DNA of 35,792 nucleotides from CAZPAN01 sp964581165. Its GTDB lineage: Bacteria > Actinomycetota > Coriobacteriia > Coriobacteriales > CADBOM01. A model generated the notes under the pieces. That model searched no databases. It worked only from the letters and a program-made list of their open reading frames with translations, and was not told where the DNA came from. Position numbers and translations under genes: made by a program. The stretch covers positions 1 to 35,792 of the forward strand of contig CAZOMM010000012.1 in assembly GCA_964581165.1 (NCBI GenBank). The letters are read 5' to 3'. Numbering within the stretch: position 1 is the first letter of the stretch; each line of letters opens with the position of its first letter. Positions 7,026 to 15,654 of the stretch are shown here, one piece after another.

Positions 7026-8148
7026 CTAATTGTTTGCGCAGCGGACAGCATCTCTAATTGCAGCAGCGCATGCCCAAGCTGCTGCAATGCCAACCGCATT
7101 GACCTGAGCCTCAACCTTGCCTGTAGCTAGAGCAAAGATGCTATCTCCGTCTACAGTTGTATGCACCGGATCGATTGCTCTTGCATAGCCATCGTGAGCC
7201 ATAGCTGCAACCTTAGCTGCTTGGGCTTTGCTGAGCTTGGCATTGGTAATCACGCAAGAGATGGTTGTATTTCCCANNNNNNNNNNNNNNNNNNNNNNNN
7301 NNNNNNNNNNNNNNNNNNNNNNNNNNNNNNNNNNNNNNNNNNNNNNNNNNNNNNNNNNNNNNNNNNNNNNNNNNNNTAGCACTATCACTCATAGCACTAT
7401 CACTCATAGCACTATCACTCATAGCACTATCACTCATAGCACTATCGCCCATGGCGCTGTCAAGATCTTGTGCAGGATCTTTGGAGGCCATAGATGAATT
7501 GGCAACATATTCCAAAACTGCCTCTTGAGGACTAAGTATGCTCTGACCATCTTTAGAGCGAACTCCTGCTATCGGAGTTCCATCAAAATCGATTACAGTT
7601 CCAAAGGCATTAACAGCACTTATTGCAACTACCACCAAATCGCCCATAACAACTGAATCGATCCCAATTCCCGAGTTCATCATACGTGAGGGGCCGGCGG
7701 TTTTTCCTACGGTAGCACCAGTCCCAGCGCCTACGCATCCTCGCTGCATTTTGGAGATTGGGCCAGCATTCACACAAGCCTCATAGCCCATTTCTGCATT
7801 AGGAAAAGCATCCGGATCGCCAACAACAAGATCAAAAAGAGAAGCTCCACAGACTATAGGAACTTTTTTAATGCCTGTGTCATGCCCACAGCCTCTCTCA
7901 CAGAGATAGCGCATAACACCCGAAGAGGCTTCGAGACCAAAAGCACTCCCGCCACTTAACACCACAGCATTAACCTGCTCCACACTACAGCGAGGATCAA
8001 GGAGATCGGTCTCTCTGGTTGCGGGGCCTCCGCCTCTAACATCAACGGAACCCACTGCTCCCTCTGGACAAAGAATTGCGGTACAGCCAGTAAGACGCTC
8101 AGAGTCGGTGGCATGCCCCACTAAGATCCCCTCGATATCTACTTGCAT
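7026..8148 (-). CDS. P1-family self-processing peptidase/amidase (DmpA/NylC-like), interrupted by a gap
   Basis: These are N-terminal-nucleophile aminopeptidases or amidases made as one chain that cuts itself into alpha and beta subunits. The alpha part (from 8148) shows the family's start VGHATDSERLTGCTAIL, then VDVRGGGPATRETDLL, the VLSGGSAFGLEA segment and the GAGTGATVGK loop. The beta part, right after the gap, begins GNTTISCVITNAKL; cleavage of NylC occurs at an Asn-Thr bond, so Thr at codon 7266-7268 is the likely nucleophile. It continues with AHDGYARAIDP and DGDSIFALATG. The linker just before the cut site carries five DSAMS repeats that run into the assembly gap. The two sides lie in different frames across the 100 N, but the gap length is a placeholder, so this is not evidence of a frameshift. 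AGGGGAGC before the ATG is the ribosome-binding site. Confidence 0.88.
7277..7376. other. assembly gap (100 N) inside the P1 peptidase gene
   Basis: The gap abuts a 15-bp tandem repeat, so the break is probably caused by an unresolved repeat. True length is unknown. Confidence 0.95.
7377..7451 (-). repeat. 15-bp tandem repeat encoding DSAMS units
   Basis: Four identical copies of TAGCACTATCACTCA (plus strand) and one copy with two differences follow each other; the array continues into the gap. The unit length keeps the frame, so copy number can vary without destroying the protein. Confidence 0.9.
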
Positions 8149-8314
8149 ATTAAGCTCCCCTGTTATCTACACGTTTACTTGGCTTAGCCAACGCGTTTGC
8201 TTGCCTGGCGCTTAGCTACCGCGTTGGCTCAGTTACTGCCGCCTCCAGCGCTTGCTTGGCCACCGCCATCGCACCCAGCGTTTACTCAGCTGCCATCCAC
8301 AGCGTTTGCTTAGC
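8149..8314. repeat. degenerate intergenic repeats
   Basis: The 166-bp interval is made of variants of a roughly 25-30 bp unit with the core GCGTTTGCTTRGC (near 8168, 8190, 8219, 8248, 8279 and 8300). I see no gene in it. A ribosome-binding site for the P1 peptidase lies at its left end. Confidence 0.5.
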
Positions 8315-9616
8315 TTAATTGCTGCCGTCTCCAAAAAGCAGTCCTCGCTCATTGGCAGGAAGTTCTAAACGAGCCTGATCGCGCAAACTATTCACTCCAA
8401 TAAAGAATTCCCGCATCATAACCACAAGCATATAGCGCCCCTTTGGAGTAAGTGTAATCTGCTGAGCGTCGTCTATATCAAAGGCACCAGATGCCTTCAT
8501 AAATGCATATTCAGCAGGCAGTCCCTCGGCCACACTGCAGCCAAAATCACGCCTCCAAGACTGTTTGTCCAAGCGCATTCCAAAAAGCTGCATCATAAAT
8601 CGATAGCGCATTCTATCGCGCTTAGAAAAGCGGTGCTCCCCCATAATCGAAAGCATCCCCGAATTGATTTTTTCTGAGTATGAGTTAAGCGAGAAGGTGT
8701 TCACATACAGAGTTCCGTCTAAATAAGACATGCCTCCACTGCCTATTGCCGGATATTCCTCGTAGTTAACGATGTACTCATCGATCATTCCATTTTTGCG
8801 AGCATTAAAAGTCCACACACTGCCATGGGTATAAGAAGCGTCGCTTCCACCAGTTAGCACCTCGTCGATAATGTGGTAGTAGCGCTCCTCGCGTGAGTAA
8901 GCAACCTCGCCTACAGTTCTAGCCAAACTCTCACGAACCGACTTAGAAGCCATCAGTGGATAAAAAGTTACTTGAGTAGAACCAGTGGATGCCACGGTAG
9001 TCAGATCCGTAAAAAGCATGTCTTCGGTCTGAGAAGGAAAGTTAAAGATCATGTCTACATTCAGGGTCTCAAACATCCCTTGAACCGATTGAAGCCGTTC
9101 AATAATCTCGGCTGACGATCCGTATTTCTCGTAGCGATCCATCTGCTTGAGCAAGCCGTCATCAAAGCTTTGAACCCCAACGCTTAGGCGACTTACATGA
9201 TCCCTAAGAACATCTAGTACTTCTAAAACAAGATGATTGGGATTGGTCTCGCAGGAGACATCACGAACTCCAAACAGTTCCTCGGCAAGCTCGAGTGTTT
9301 TAACAAGCTCGTCTAAGATGATTGTTGGAGTGCCACCCCCAACGTAAACAGTCTCAAAAGTGTAGCCCTGGTCGGCCAGCATGCGCATCTCTTCGCGCAT
9401 CGAGGCAAAGTAGCGCCTAGCAATATCCTCAGAATACGGAAAGCGATTGAAGGAACAATAGGGGCAAAGCCTTTCGCAAAAGGGAACATGGATATAAAGC
9501 ATGTAGGGATAGTCTTTGACAGGTTTAGGCAGGTATCTAAGATCTACAGGATCAAATTTGAGCCTACGCGAGTTCATGTGTCCGACAACTTTGGAGAGAA
9601 TCCGCTCTTCGAACAT
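8315..9616 (-). CDS. HemW-like radical SAM protein (coproporphyrinogen III oxidase family)
   Basis: A 433-residue radical SAM enzyme. The cluster motif CERLCPYCSF is CX3CX2C followed by x-Phe, the HemW arrangement; true HemN has a fourth Cys there. VYVGGGTPT and the SVGVQSFDD segment match the HemW/HemN fold, as does ETNPNHL. HemW-type proteins are haem chaperones or radical enzymes of unknown substrate rather than proven oxidases, and no haem-synthesis gene lies nearby. The C-terminal 150 residues are longer than in E. coli HemW and contain a winged-helix-like PEYAFMK...LTPKGRYML region. I chose the ATG at 9616, because GGAAGG stands 8 nt before it; a TTG at 9655 in the same frame lacks a site. 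Confidence 0.85.
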   Translation of the reverse strand: MFEERILSKVVGHMNSRRLKFDPVDLRYLPKPVKDYPYMLYIHVPFCERLCPYCSFNRFPYSEDIARRYFASMREEMRMLADQGYTFETVYVGGGTPTIILDELVKTLELAEELFGVRDVSCETNPNHLVLEVLDVLRDHVSRLSVGVQSFDDGLLKQMDRYEKYGSSAEIIERLQSVQGMFETLNVDMIFNFPSQTEDMLFTDLTTVASTGSTQVTFYPLMASKSVRESLARTVGEVAYSREERYYHIIDEVLTGGSDASYTHGSVWTFNARKNGMIDEYIVNYEEYPAIGSGGMSYLDGTLYVNTFSLNSYSEKINSGMLSIMGEHRFSKRDRMRYRFMMQLFGMRLDKQSWRRDFGCSVAEGLPAEYAFMKASGAFDIDDAQQITLTPKGRYMLVVMMREFFIGVNSLRDQARLELPANERGLLFGDGSN

Positions 9617-9706
9617 TGGCCTGCCTTCCCTCTCTACAATTAAGCAATTAGGCAACTAAGCGATTACGCGGCACGTATATTGTGTGTCACATATACTGTG
9701 CGATAT

Positions 9707-9746
9707 ATATTGTGGCCCGCCGCTCTAAGGCGACGAGCCACAATAT
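9707..9746 (-). terminator. probable terminator after the M28-like gene
   Basis: ATATTGTGGC at 9707-9716 and its perfect complement at 9737-9746 enclose a GC-rich centre, directly after the stop codon of the large minus-strand gene. The 3' side on the minus strand is AT-rich but not a pure T-tract, so strength is uncertain. Confidence 0.55.
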
Positions 9747-12700
9747 CTAGCAGTTCTTGATTAGCTCAATTAAAAGCTTAAAGACATCATTGAGGTTGTT
9801 ACGAGACACAATATCTTCTGTGTCGTCCAACCATCTCCAACCTGGAATTGTGCCATTTTCGTCAAGTGCAATTATGGTGATAGCCCTAGCACGCATATCC
9901 ATGGCAGTTGTTGCCTGGGTGTTTTTCCAAGTTAGATTGGTTGGCTCGATGTCAACACGTGCTGCCCTAGCTGCTTGCTGCACAAGCTTTTGCATCCTAG
10001 GATCAACTTGACGGCTAAAGAAGCCCTTGGGTTCTGCGGTGGTGTAGAAAAGATCGCCAGCTCCAATAGAATCCAAATTGACGATCCTAGCGTGCTTAAG
10101 CTCAGATGCGTGAGTTTTAAGAAGATCTCTCATACCGGCATTCGAAGCACCCGCAGCGCCAAGAGCAACAAACCAGATCTCCTTATTCAAGAGCTCGTCG
10201 GATAAGGCATCGATGGCATCACGATTAGCAGATTCGCTTGGTGCGCCAAATGCACCGCCTCGCCAATCGGAATCGTCCTCGTCAAAGTTATCCCAAGATC
10301 CAATATATCCACCTTCGACCCTGGCATCATAATCATCGGAAACTCCCAACCATTCCGATGCTGAAGTTTCCAGCTCCTCGCGACGGCGTTTCTTAGACTT
10401 GCGATTCCCAAAGAAAGAGAACCTGCGCTTTTTGGCGGGTTCTACATTAATCGCCCCAACATATGATCCCTCATCGTTGTAAAGGGCATTAAAACTGCTG
10501 TCGTCTGCATCATCGATATACAGGCTCTCGCCCTCGTTGTATTGGTTTAGCATCTCACTAGTAACCGCTGGCATAACACCACTAGCGTCCAAAGGAGCAA
10601 AGGCGCCTGTGAGATTGGTCTGACCAAGGGTGTTCGATCTAGAATCCTGTTCGGTTAGACCACCAAGATCCAAGCCGCGTTGCCTGCTGTCACCAGACAT
10701 CGTAATCTCAGTCTCATTGCTACCAACTAAAGGAAGATCCAAAAGTGACTCTCTTACCACCTCGGTAGATGAGCGTCCATGCTTCGAATCGGACTTTAAG
10801 CCTTCGTTGGATGGCAAGTTTGAAACTTGTGGAACATTGGCTGAGTCTGTTTGTAAGGCACTTGCTGCATCAGCTTGTGGAGCACCAGCAGCACCGGCTG
10901 AATCTGCACCGGCTGAATCTGCACCGACTGAATCTGTACCGACTGAATCTGCACCGCCGCTTAGGATATTGTGAAGATCTTCGGTGATTGCAGACATATC
11001 GGATAGATCCAAAGAAGACGACTGCTCATAGTCTGCCTTTCGACCCCTGCTATCAGCCTGCAAATAATTGTCTCTGGAGAAGTCGGAGATCTCTTCGTGG
11101 AATGCCTGCTGATTCTCATCGTTGTCCGCAGTATAGCGACTGCGAGCAAAGCGATAAGATCCACTGGGCCAGCCAGGCTCAGACTCAGGCTCGCGTAAGG
11201 GAATCTCTACAGGTTCTGGAACTGGAGGAACCTCCTCTTCTTCGCGATGCCATCTAGCCTTGGCCGAAACAGCAGCGATTCTGTCCCACTGAGATATTGG
11301 CTTTGGTGTATATGCGATAGTGCTTCCTGGATCAACAACACCGGCAGCACTGCCATCTACATCTTCGTAACCTGGAGCATCAGCTTCTTGACCAGCAGCA
11401 GTGTCTATATTTTCCGAAACATCAACAGCATCGGATTCAAATACTATTTCAGCCTGGATTTCTTCGATCTCCTCCGAATCTGAGTCTACGGTCTCAGCGG
11501 CTTCTGTTGATGTTGAGCTGTCTGAGCTAGCTGCTTGAGAGGACTCATCTTCGTTAGCGCTTGATGCCGAAGGATGTGTATCATCTGTGGCCTTATCTGC
11601 ATCAGCCTCAGAAACACTCTCTTCTGCGTCAGCAGATTCGGGAGTGGTGGCAGCACTAGCATCAGACTCTGGCTCTGCGGCCTCGGAGGGCTCAGCGTCC
11701 GTAGTGTCTTCAGCCTCCGTAGACTCTGGCCTCACAGTCTCGGGAGACTCGGCATCCGTAGTGTCTTTGGCCTCCGTAGATTCTGGCTCGGCAGTCTCGG
11801 ACTTCTCAACTACAGGCTCGCCAGATTCTGTTGACTCGCCAGATTCTGCTGGTTTTGAAGTGGCTTCGGCCTCGGTAGAGGCTGCAGGAGCCTCCTTGGC
11901 GGAATCTTCGCTTGTGGCTTCTGCCTCAGCCTCAGTTTCAGTTTCAGCCTCGGCCTCAGTTGTAGCATCAGCTTCTGCTGCAGCATCAGCTTCGATTGCA
12001 GTATCAGTTTCTGTCTCGGCATCAGCTTCGGTGGCAGTGTCGGCCTCTGCCTCAGCATCAGCTTCGGTCGTAGCCTCAGACTCAGCCTCAGCATCAGCTT
12101 CAACAGAAGTATCAGTTGAAGATTCAGATTCGACATCGGTCTTGCCAGTATCCTCAGTCTCAACTTCTGCCGAAGCCGTCGCTGAATCCTCAGCCGCCAC
12201 CCCTACCGCAGCCGCCGATCCTGCAGAATCCTCAACTTCCGCTGAAGCCGCCGCTACCTCAGCTGCAGAACCCTCAGCTGCAGGCTCGGACTCAGCCGAC
12301 TCTTCTTGAGTCTCAGCAGCCTCTGCTGTCTTTGCAGCAGCTTTGCGACGAGCCTCTTCCGCCGCCTTGAGCTTGGCCTGTTCCTCTTCTGTCTCTCGAG
12401 TCTGCTCTTCGGCAGCTCTGCGTGCCTCTTCGGCAGCCTTACGCGCCTCTTCGGCAGCAAGTTGTCGAGCTTCTTCGGCTGCTTTTCTGGCAGCCTCTTC
12501 GGCAGCCTTACGTTCTTCTTCGGCTGCCTTTCTAGCAGCCTCTTTAGCCTCAATAAATCTTCTGGCTTCCTCGGCTGCTATGCTTCCATCTGGATCCTTG
12601 TATGCAGGAGCGTCAGCAAAACGAGAACGAGAAGAAGATTCTTCTTGTTTGTTTCCAATAATTCCTTGGTCTTTATCTTCTTTAACCTTGGACCACCAGG

Positions 12701-14471
12701 ATGGCATCCTAGATTTTCTGGGTCTCTGATTGCGGGATTTGGCTGCCGACGACCTTACAGGTGTACGAGAAACTTCTGCGCGCCTTGCATTCTGGGACCT
12801 ATAGAATTTGGAATCCCTAGAGAACTGAGCGGACATTATAGGCCGAGTGGCCCTTGAAGCTTTACTGGCTGAGATTGCTGCAGACTCAGCCAACTGCATT
12901 GCTTCAGTCGAGACATCGGTAGGAGCAAAACTCGAAGCAGAAAACCCTTGCTGACTTGCATCAATCTCGGCCTGAGGTCTCGCCTCTTGCTCTCGAGGAG
13001 CTTGAGCCCCTTGCTCTGGCACAGAACCTACAGCTGCAGAATCTGACGGCCCCAAAGGCGACCCCAAAGACGACACCTCCGAAGATGACACCGCTGAAGA
13101 TGTCGACTCTGAAGATGGTGTCGTAGGTTGAGAATCAGAAGCCTCAGCCTGCTTACCTTGCTGTGCTAGTTTGGCAGCTACAGAAGCAGGGGTATCTACA
13201 AAGATGATAGAACCAGAAGTCTCGATCTGATTGGGATCAAAAGTCTCAGTTTGCTCGGAACTAGGAGTCCGAAGCTGATTAGAATCAGAAGCATCAGACT
13301 GCTTGTCCTGCTGTGATAGCTTGGCTGCCACAGAAGCCGGAGTGTCCACAAAAATTATGGAAGAGCCCTCACCCGAAGCATCGCTAGCTGCAGCCTCTGC
13401 TTGACTTATTGCAGCAGCAACCTCGCTCCCAGCATGCGATCTAGGGTCTTGATCTTCTCCCTTAGACTGTGCATTCTCTTGCTCCGTGGCCTGCTGCCTT
13501 TTTTGAGCCAAAGCTGCAAGACGCGCAAACTCCGACTCATACTGCCCTTCTTTCCCGCGTTTAACAAAAGTCTCATCGCCATAATTCTCATTGTCAGCAC
13601 GAGAGTCCCGATAAACATCAGAATTGGAAGTCGGCCCAGCTCCGTGGCTGTCATATGCCAACTCAGCATCTATCGAACTATCTATTGGGCGCATCGAAGT
13701 CATCGCTTCTTGTTCTTGATCTTGCTTAGGAGTAACAACTTCGGCAGTAACTACCTTTTCGGCAAGAGCAATCATTGTTGCCAAGCTCGAGGCATTAGAA
13801 TTAGCGCCCTTTGAGGGTTTGAGCAAAGCTGCTGATAACTGATTGACTATCGAAAAAATCATAAGAGCTGCGCCAATAAGCGCAATTACTGCAAAGACTG
13901 TTTTAACGACATCGGGCAAGGGGAAAAGACAAAGAATGCAACAGAGTAAAACCACTGCGCAGGCAATTATTACTGCCTTTTGTACTATTGGGTAATAAGC
14001 CCTAAGTGCAGGCATATGAAAAATCGAGGGGCGTTCGACATCATAATGAGCAGCTATAACAATCTTGCTGCGTCTAGGCGAAGTAGAAAGTGCCGGGGGA
14101 ATATATCGCCCAATTACATTTTGGCTCTCTGTCTTAATAAATAGCTTGGCCAAGACATCTGTTTTGAAAAAGGAGAAGTAAATTAACACCAATCCAGCCG
14201 CAGCTAGAACAACTGCAAGAGCCGACAAAGACGGTGATGCAAAGCAAATGAATGCCGCAGCCACCACTAAAAGCATGTAAACGCTGCGTACTATCCTCAG
14301 CCCACCAGGACAGGTAAATCCATCTATATCTGTCTTAAGACCAAGTTTGACGAACATGTCACCGATTGTCTCGGACGCGATCTCTTCGCCTCTACCCCCA
14401 ACATCATGTGCTGGAAGTTCGGTAGATAATTCATGAACGCGATCCATAAGGTCGATGTTTTCGCTGCTCAT
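9747..14471 (-). CDS. M28-like membrane protein with a giant low-complexity insertion, probably inactive as peptidase
   Basis: A 1,574-residue protein (numbering below counts from an upstream TTG, one higher). The N-terminal 245 residues and last 145 look like two halves of an M28 zinc-exopeptidase domain: QNVIGRYIP, VIAAHYDVERPS (143-150), GANSNASS (223-230), then EIWFVALGAAGAS (1432-1444), RIVNLDSIGAGDLFY (1463-1477). Four hydrophobic helices occupy about 61-81, 83-103, 163-187 and 189-212. The family's metal-bridging Asp (GADDN) and Glu-Glu pair (GAEEAG) are absent, so catalysis is doubtful. Between the halves are about 1,180 disordered residues: two copies of a SIIFVDTPASVAAKL block (372 and 422), a charged A/E/K/R helix (632-720), an acidic Glu/Ala/Thr/Ser region (720-1000) and a basic KKRR patch (1348-1365). 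The ATG at 14471 has AAGGGGG 5 nt upstream and overlaps a 41-codon ORF. Confidence 0.8.
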   Translation of the reverse strand: MSSENIDLMDRVHELSTELPAHDVGGRGEEIASETIGDMFVKLGLKTDIDGFTCPGGLRIVRSVYMLLVVAAAFICFASPSLSALAVVLAAAGLVLIYFSFFKTDVLAKLFIKTESQNVIGRYIPPALSTSPRRSKIVIAAHYDVERPSIFHMPALRAYYPIVQKAVIIACAVVLLCCILCLFPLPDVVKTVFAVIALIGAALMIFSIVNQLSAALLKPSKGANSNASSLATMIALAEKVVTAEVVTPKQDQEQEAMTSMRPIDSSIDAELAYDSHGAGPTSNSDVYRDSRADNENYGDETFVKRGKEGQYESEFARLAALAQKRQQATEQENAQSKGEDQDPRSHAGSEVAAAISQAEAAASDASGEGSSIIFVDTPASVAAKLSQQDKQSDASDSNQLRTPSSEQTETFDPNQIETSGSIIFVDTPASVAAKLAQQGKQAEASDSQPTTPSSESTSSAVSSSEVSSLGSPLGPSDSAAVGSVPEQGAQAPREQEARPQAEIDASQQGFSASSFAPTDVSTEAMQLAESAAISASKASRATRPIMSAQFSRDSKFYRSQNARRAEVSRTPVRSSAAKSRNQRPRKSRMPSWWSKVKEDKDQGIIGNKQEESSSRSRFADAPAYKDPDGSIAAEEARRFIEAKEAARKAAEEERKAAEEAARKAAEEARQLAAEEARKAAEEARRAAEEQTRETEEEQAKLKAAEEARRKAAAKTAEAAETQEESAESEPAAEGSAAEVAAASAEVEDSAGSAAAVGVAAEDSATASAEVETEDTGKTDVESESSTDTSVEADAEAESEATTEADAEAEADTATEADAETETDTAIEADAAAEADATTEAEAETETEAEAEATSEDSAKEAPAASTEAEATSKPAESGESTESGEPVVEKSETAEPESTEAKDTTDAESPETVRPESTEAEDTTDAEPSEAAEPESDASAATTPESADAEESVSEADADKATDDTHPSASSANEDESSQAASSDSSTSTEAAETVDSDSEEIEEIQAEIVFESDAVDVSENIDTAAGQEADAPGYEDVDGSAAGVVDPGSTIAYTPKPISQWDRIAAVSAKARWHREEEEVPPVPEPVEIPLREPESEPGWPSGSYRFARSRYTADNDENQQAFHEEISDFSRDNYLQADSRGRKADYEQSSSLDLSDMSAITEDLHNILSGGADSVGTDSVGADSAGADSAGAAGAPQADAASALQTDSANVPQVSNLPSNEGLKSDSKHGRSSTEVVRESLLDLPLVGSNETEITMSGDSRQRGLDLGGLTEQDSRSNTLGQTNLTGAFAPLDASGVMPAVTSEMLNQYNEGESLYIDDADDSSFNALYNDEGSYVGAINVEPAKKRRFSFFGNRKSKKRRREELETSASEWLGVSDDYDARVEGGYIGSWDNFDEDDSDWRGGAFGAPSESANRDAIDALSDELLNKEIWFVALGAAGASNAGMRDLLKTHASELKHARIVNLDSIGAGDLFYTTAEPKGFFSRQVDPRMQKLVQQAARAARVDIEPTNLTWKNTQATTAMDMRARAITIIALDENGTIPGWRWLDDTEDIVSRNNLNDVFKLLIELIKNC

Positions 14472-14596
14472 CAATCCCCCTTGATATCAGAAGTCCCCAA
14501 TCCTGTTTTTTGAGATTGGTTTGCGCGCATGTAATCCTCAAATAGTGTATTGTCGCACAGCGAGAGCTTTTTAGCATCGTTATGTATATTACGCAT
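14471..14596 (-). CDS. possible 41-residue ORF coupled to the M28-like gene
   Basis: The ORF begins MRNIHNDAKKLSL and ends TSDIKGD; its TGA stop overlaps the ATG of the next gene by one base (TGATG), a typical coupling arrangement. An AAAGAG site stands upstream. It is hydrophilic with no recognised domain and lies between recR and the M28-like gene. It may be a chance ORF in a 145-bp spacer. Confidence 0.3.
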   Translation of the reverse strand: MRNIHNDAKKLSLCDNTLFEDYMRANQSQKTGLGTSDIKGD

Positions 14597-14616
14597 GATG
14601 TACTCTTTTTTGATTA

Positions 14617-15213
14617 CTAGATTTCTCTGCGGGCTTCGATAGCGCGACCCAAAGTAATCTCATCGGCATACTCTAAATCTCCCCCAACAGGAAGACCACT
14701 TGCAAGTCTAGTAACCTTAATGCCCAAGGGTTTGATGAGTTTAGAAAGATAGATAGCTGTGGTCTCGCCCTCAACATTGGGATTAGTTGCCATGATAACC
14801 TCGGCAACATCTTCTCCAGATAATCTCGTGATTAGTTCAGTAATATGCAGATCTTCTGGCGCAATCCCATCCATCGGAGAAATTGCACCACCAAGTACAT
14901 GATAACGACCTGCATATTCGCGAGTTCTCTCTATTGCTGTGATATCCCGAGGCTCACATACCACACATATGCATGTTTGGTCCCTAGCAGGATCCGCACA
15001 GATGTCGCAAAACTCCCCTTCGGCATAGTTAAAGCAGCTGGGGCAAAAATGTACGCTGTCCTTTACCTCAATGATGGCTCGAGCCAGTTCCTTTGCTTCT
15101 TCTGGCTGGCGATTCAGCAGCCAAAAAACTATTCTTTGTGCCGACTTTGGGCCAATTCCGGGGAGTTTTTCGAATTCGTCAAGCAGATGTCTTATCGATG
15201 CAGACTGATGCAC
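14617..15213 (-). CDS. recR: recombination protein RecR
   Basis: RecR, with RecO and RecF, loads RecA on gapped DNA during recombinational repair. The 198-residue protein has the normal length and domain order: helix-hairpin-helix (DEFEKLPGIGPKSAQRI, about 11-27), zinc finger (CPSCFNYAEGEFCDIC, about 57-72), Toprim domain (CVVCEPRDITAIERT and EVIMATNPNVEGETTA) and the C-terminal Walker-B-like segment. The start is GTG at 15213; TAGGAGG, 10 nt before it, overlaps the stop of ybaB. It is the last conserved gene of the dnaX-ybaB-recR block. Confidence 0.97.
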   Translation of the reverse strand: MHQSASIRHLLDEFEKLPGIGPKSAQRIVFWLLNRQPEEAKELARAIIEVKDSVHFCPSCFNYAEGEFCDICADPARDQTCICVVCEPRDITAIERTREYAGRYHVLGGAISPMDGIAPEDLHITELITRLSGEDVAEVIMATNPNVEGETTAIYLSKLIKPLGIKVTRLASGLPVGGDLEYADEITLGRAIEARREI

Positions 15214-15227
15214 TAAAGTCGTGCCTC

Positions 15228-15542
15228 CTACATCAAACCCGGGATATTCATTCCACCGGTAATGGCCCCCATCCTCTCGGCCGAAGTGCTTTCGGCCTGA
15301 GCCTGAGCCTCGCCAATGGCGGCTACGATCATGTCGGTAAGCATCTCTACGTCCTCGGGGTCTACAGCTTCAGGATCAATGTTGATCGACTTAACATGCA
15401 AATTTCCCATAACGGTAGCTTCCACCATGCCACCTCCGGCTGATGCGGTAAATTCCATCTCCAAGAGCTCTTCCTGGGCCTTTTGCATGTCGGCCTGCAT
15501 CTTGCGAGCCTGTTTCATCATCCTGTTCATGTCCATAGCCAT
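15228..15542 (-). CDS. ybaB: nucleoid-associated protein YbaB/EbfC
   Basis: A 104-residue DNA-binding dimer of the YbaB/EbfC family. It begins with the typical Met-rich helix (MNRMMKQARKMQADMQKAQ), followed by the strand region FTASAGGGMVEATVMG and VDPEDVEMLTDMIVAAI. The context between dnaX and recR is conserved in bacteria. The start ATG is 6 bp from an assembly gap, so its ribosome-binding site is not visible; an ATG two codons later is also possible. Confidence 0.96.
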   Translation of the reverse strand: MAMDMNRMMKQARKMQADMQKAQEELLEMEFTASAGGGMVEATVMGNLHVKSINIDPEAVDPEDVEMLTDMIVAAIGEAQAQAESTSAERMGAITGGMNIPGLM

Positions 15543-15548
15543 GCTTTG

Positions 15549-15648
15549 NNNNNNNNNNNNNNNNNNNNNNNNNNNNNNNNNNNNNNNNNNNNNNNNNNNN
15601 NNNNNNNNNNNNNNNNNNNNNNNNNNNNNNNNNNNNNNNNNNNNNNNN
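15549..15648. other. assembly gap (100 N) between dnaX and ybaB
   Basis: The gap hides the dnaX-ybaB junction and the ybaB ribosome-binding site. The flanks share no sequence, so DNA is probably missing. Confidence 0.95.
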
Positions 15649-15654
15649 GTCTTT

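Noticed and set aside
7377..7451. Regular short repeats as a possible CRISPR array
   Set aside because: The units are contiguous 15-bp tandem copies without spacers and lie in a reading frame.
7026..8148. Apparent frameshift in the P1 peptidase gene
   Set aside because: The frame change coincides with a 100-N placeholder gap of unknown true length, so it carries no information. The same applies to rsmI at 23940-24039.
11587..12309. 240-codon plus-strand ORF rich in Ser and Ala
   Set aside because: It is the antisense shadow of the repetitive acidic region of the M28-like protein; the composition follows from the repeats on the other strand.
14475..14490. CCCCTTGATATCA shared by the upstream regions of the M28-like gene and metG (22990-23005)
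   Set aside because: It is mostly the ribosome-binding site plus a short palindrome; two occurrences are too few to call a motif.
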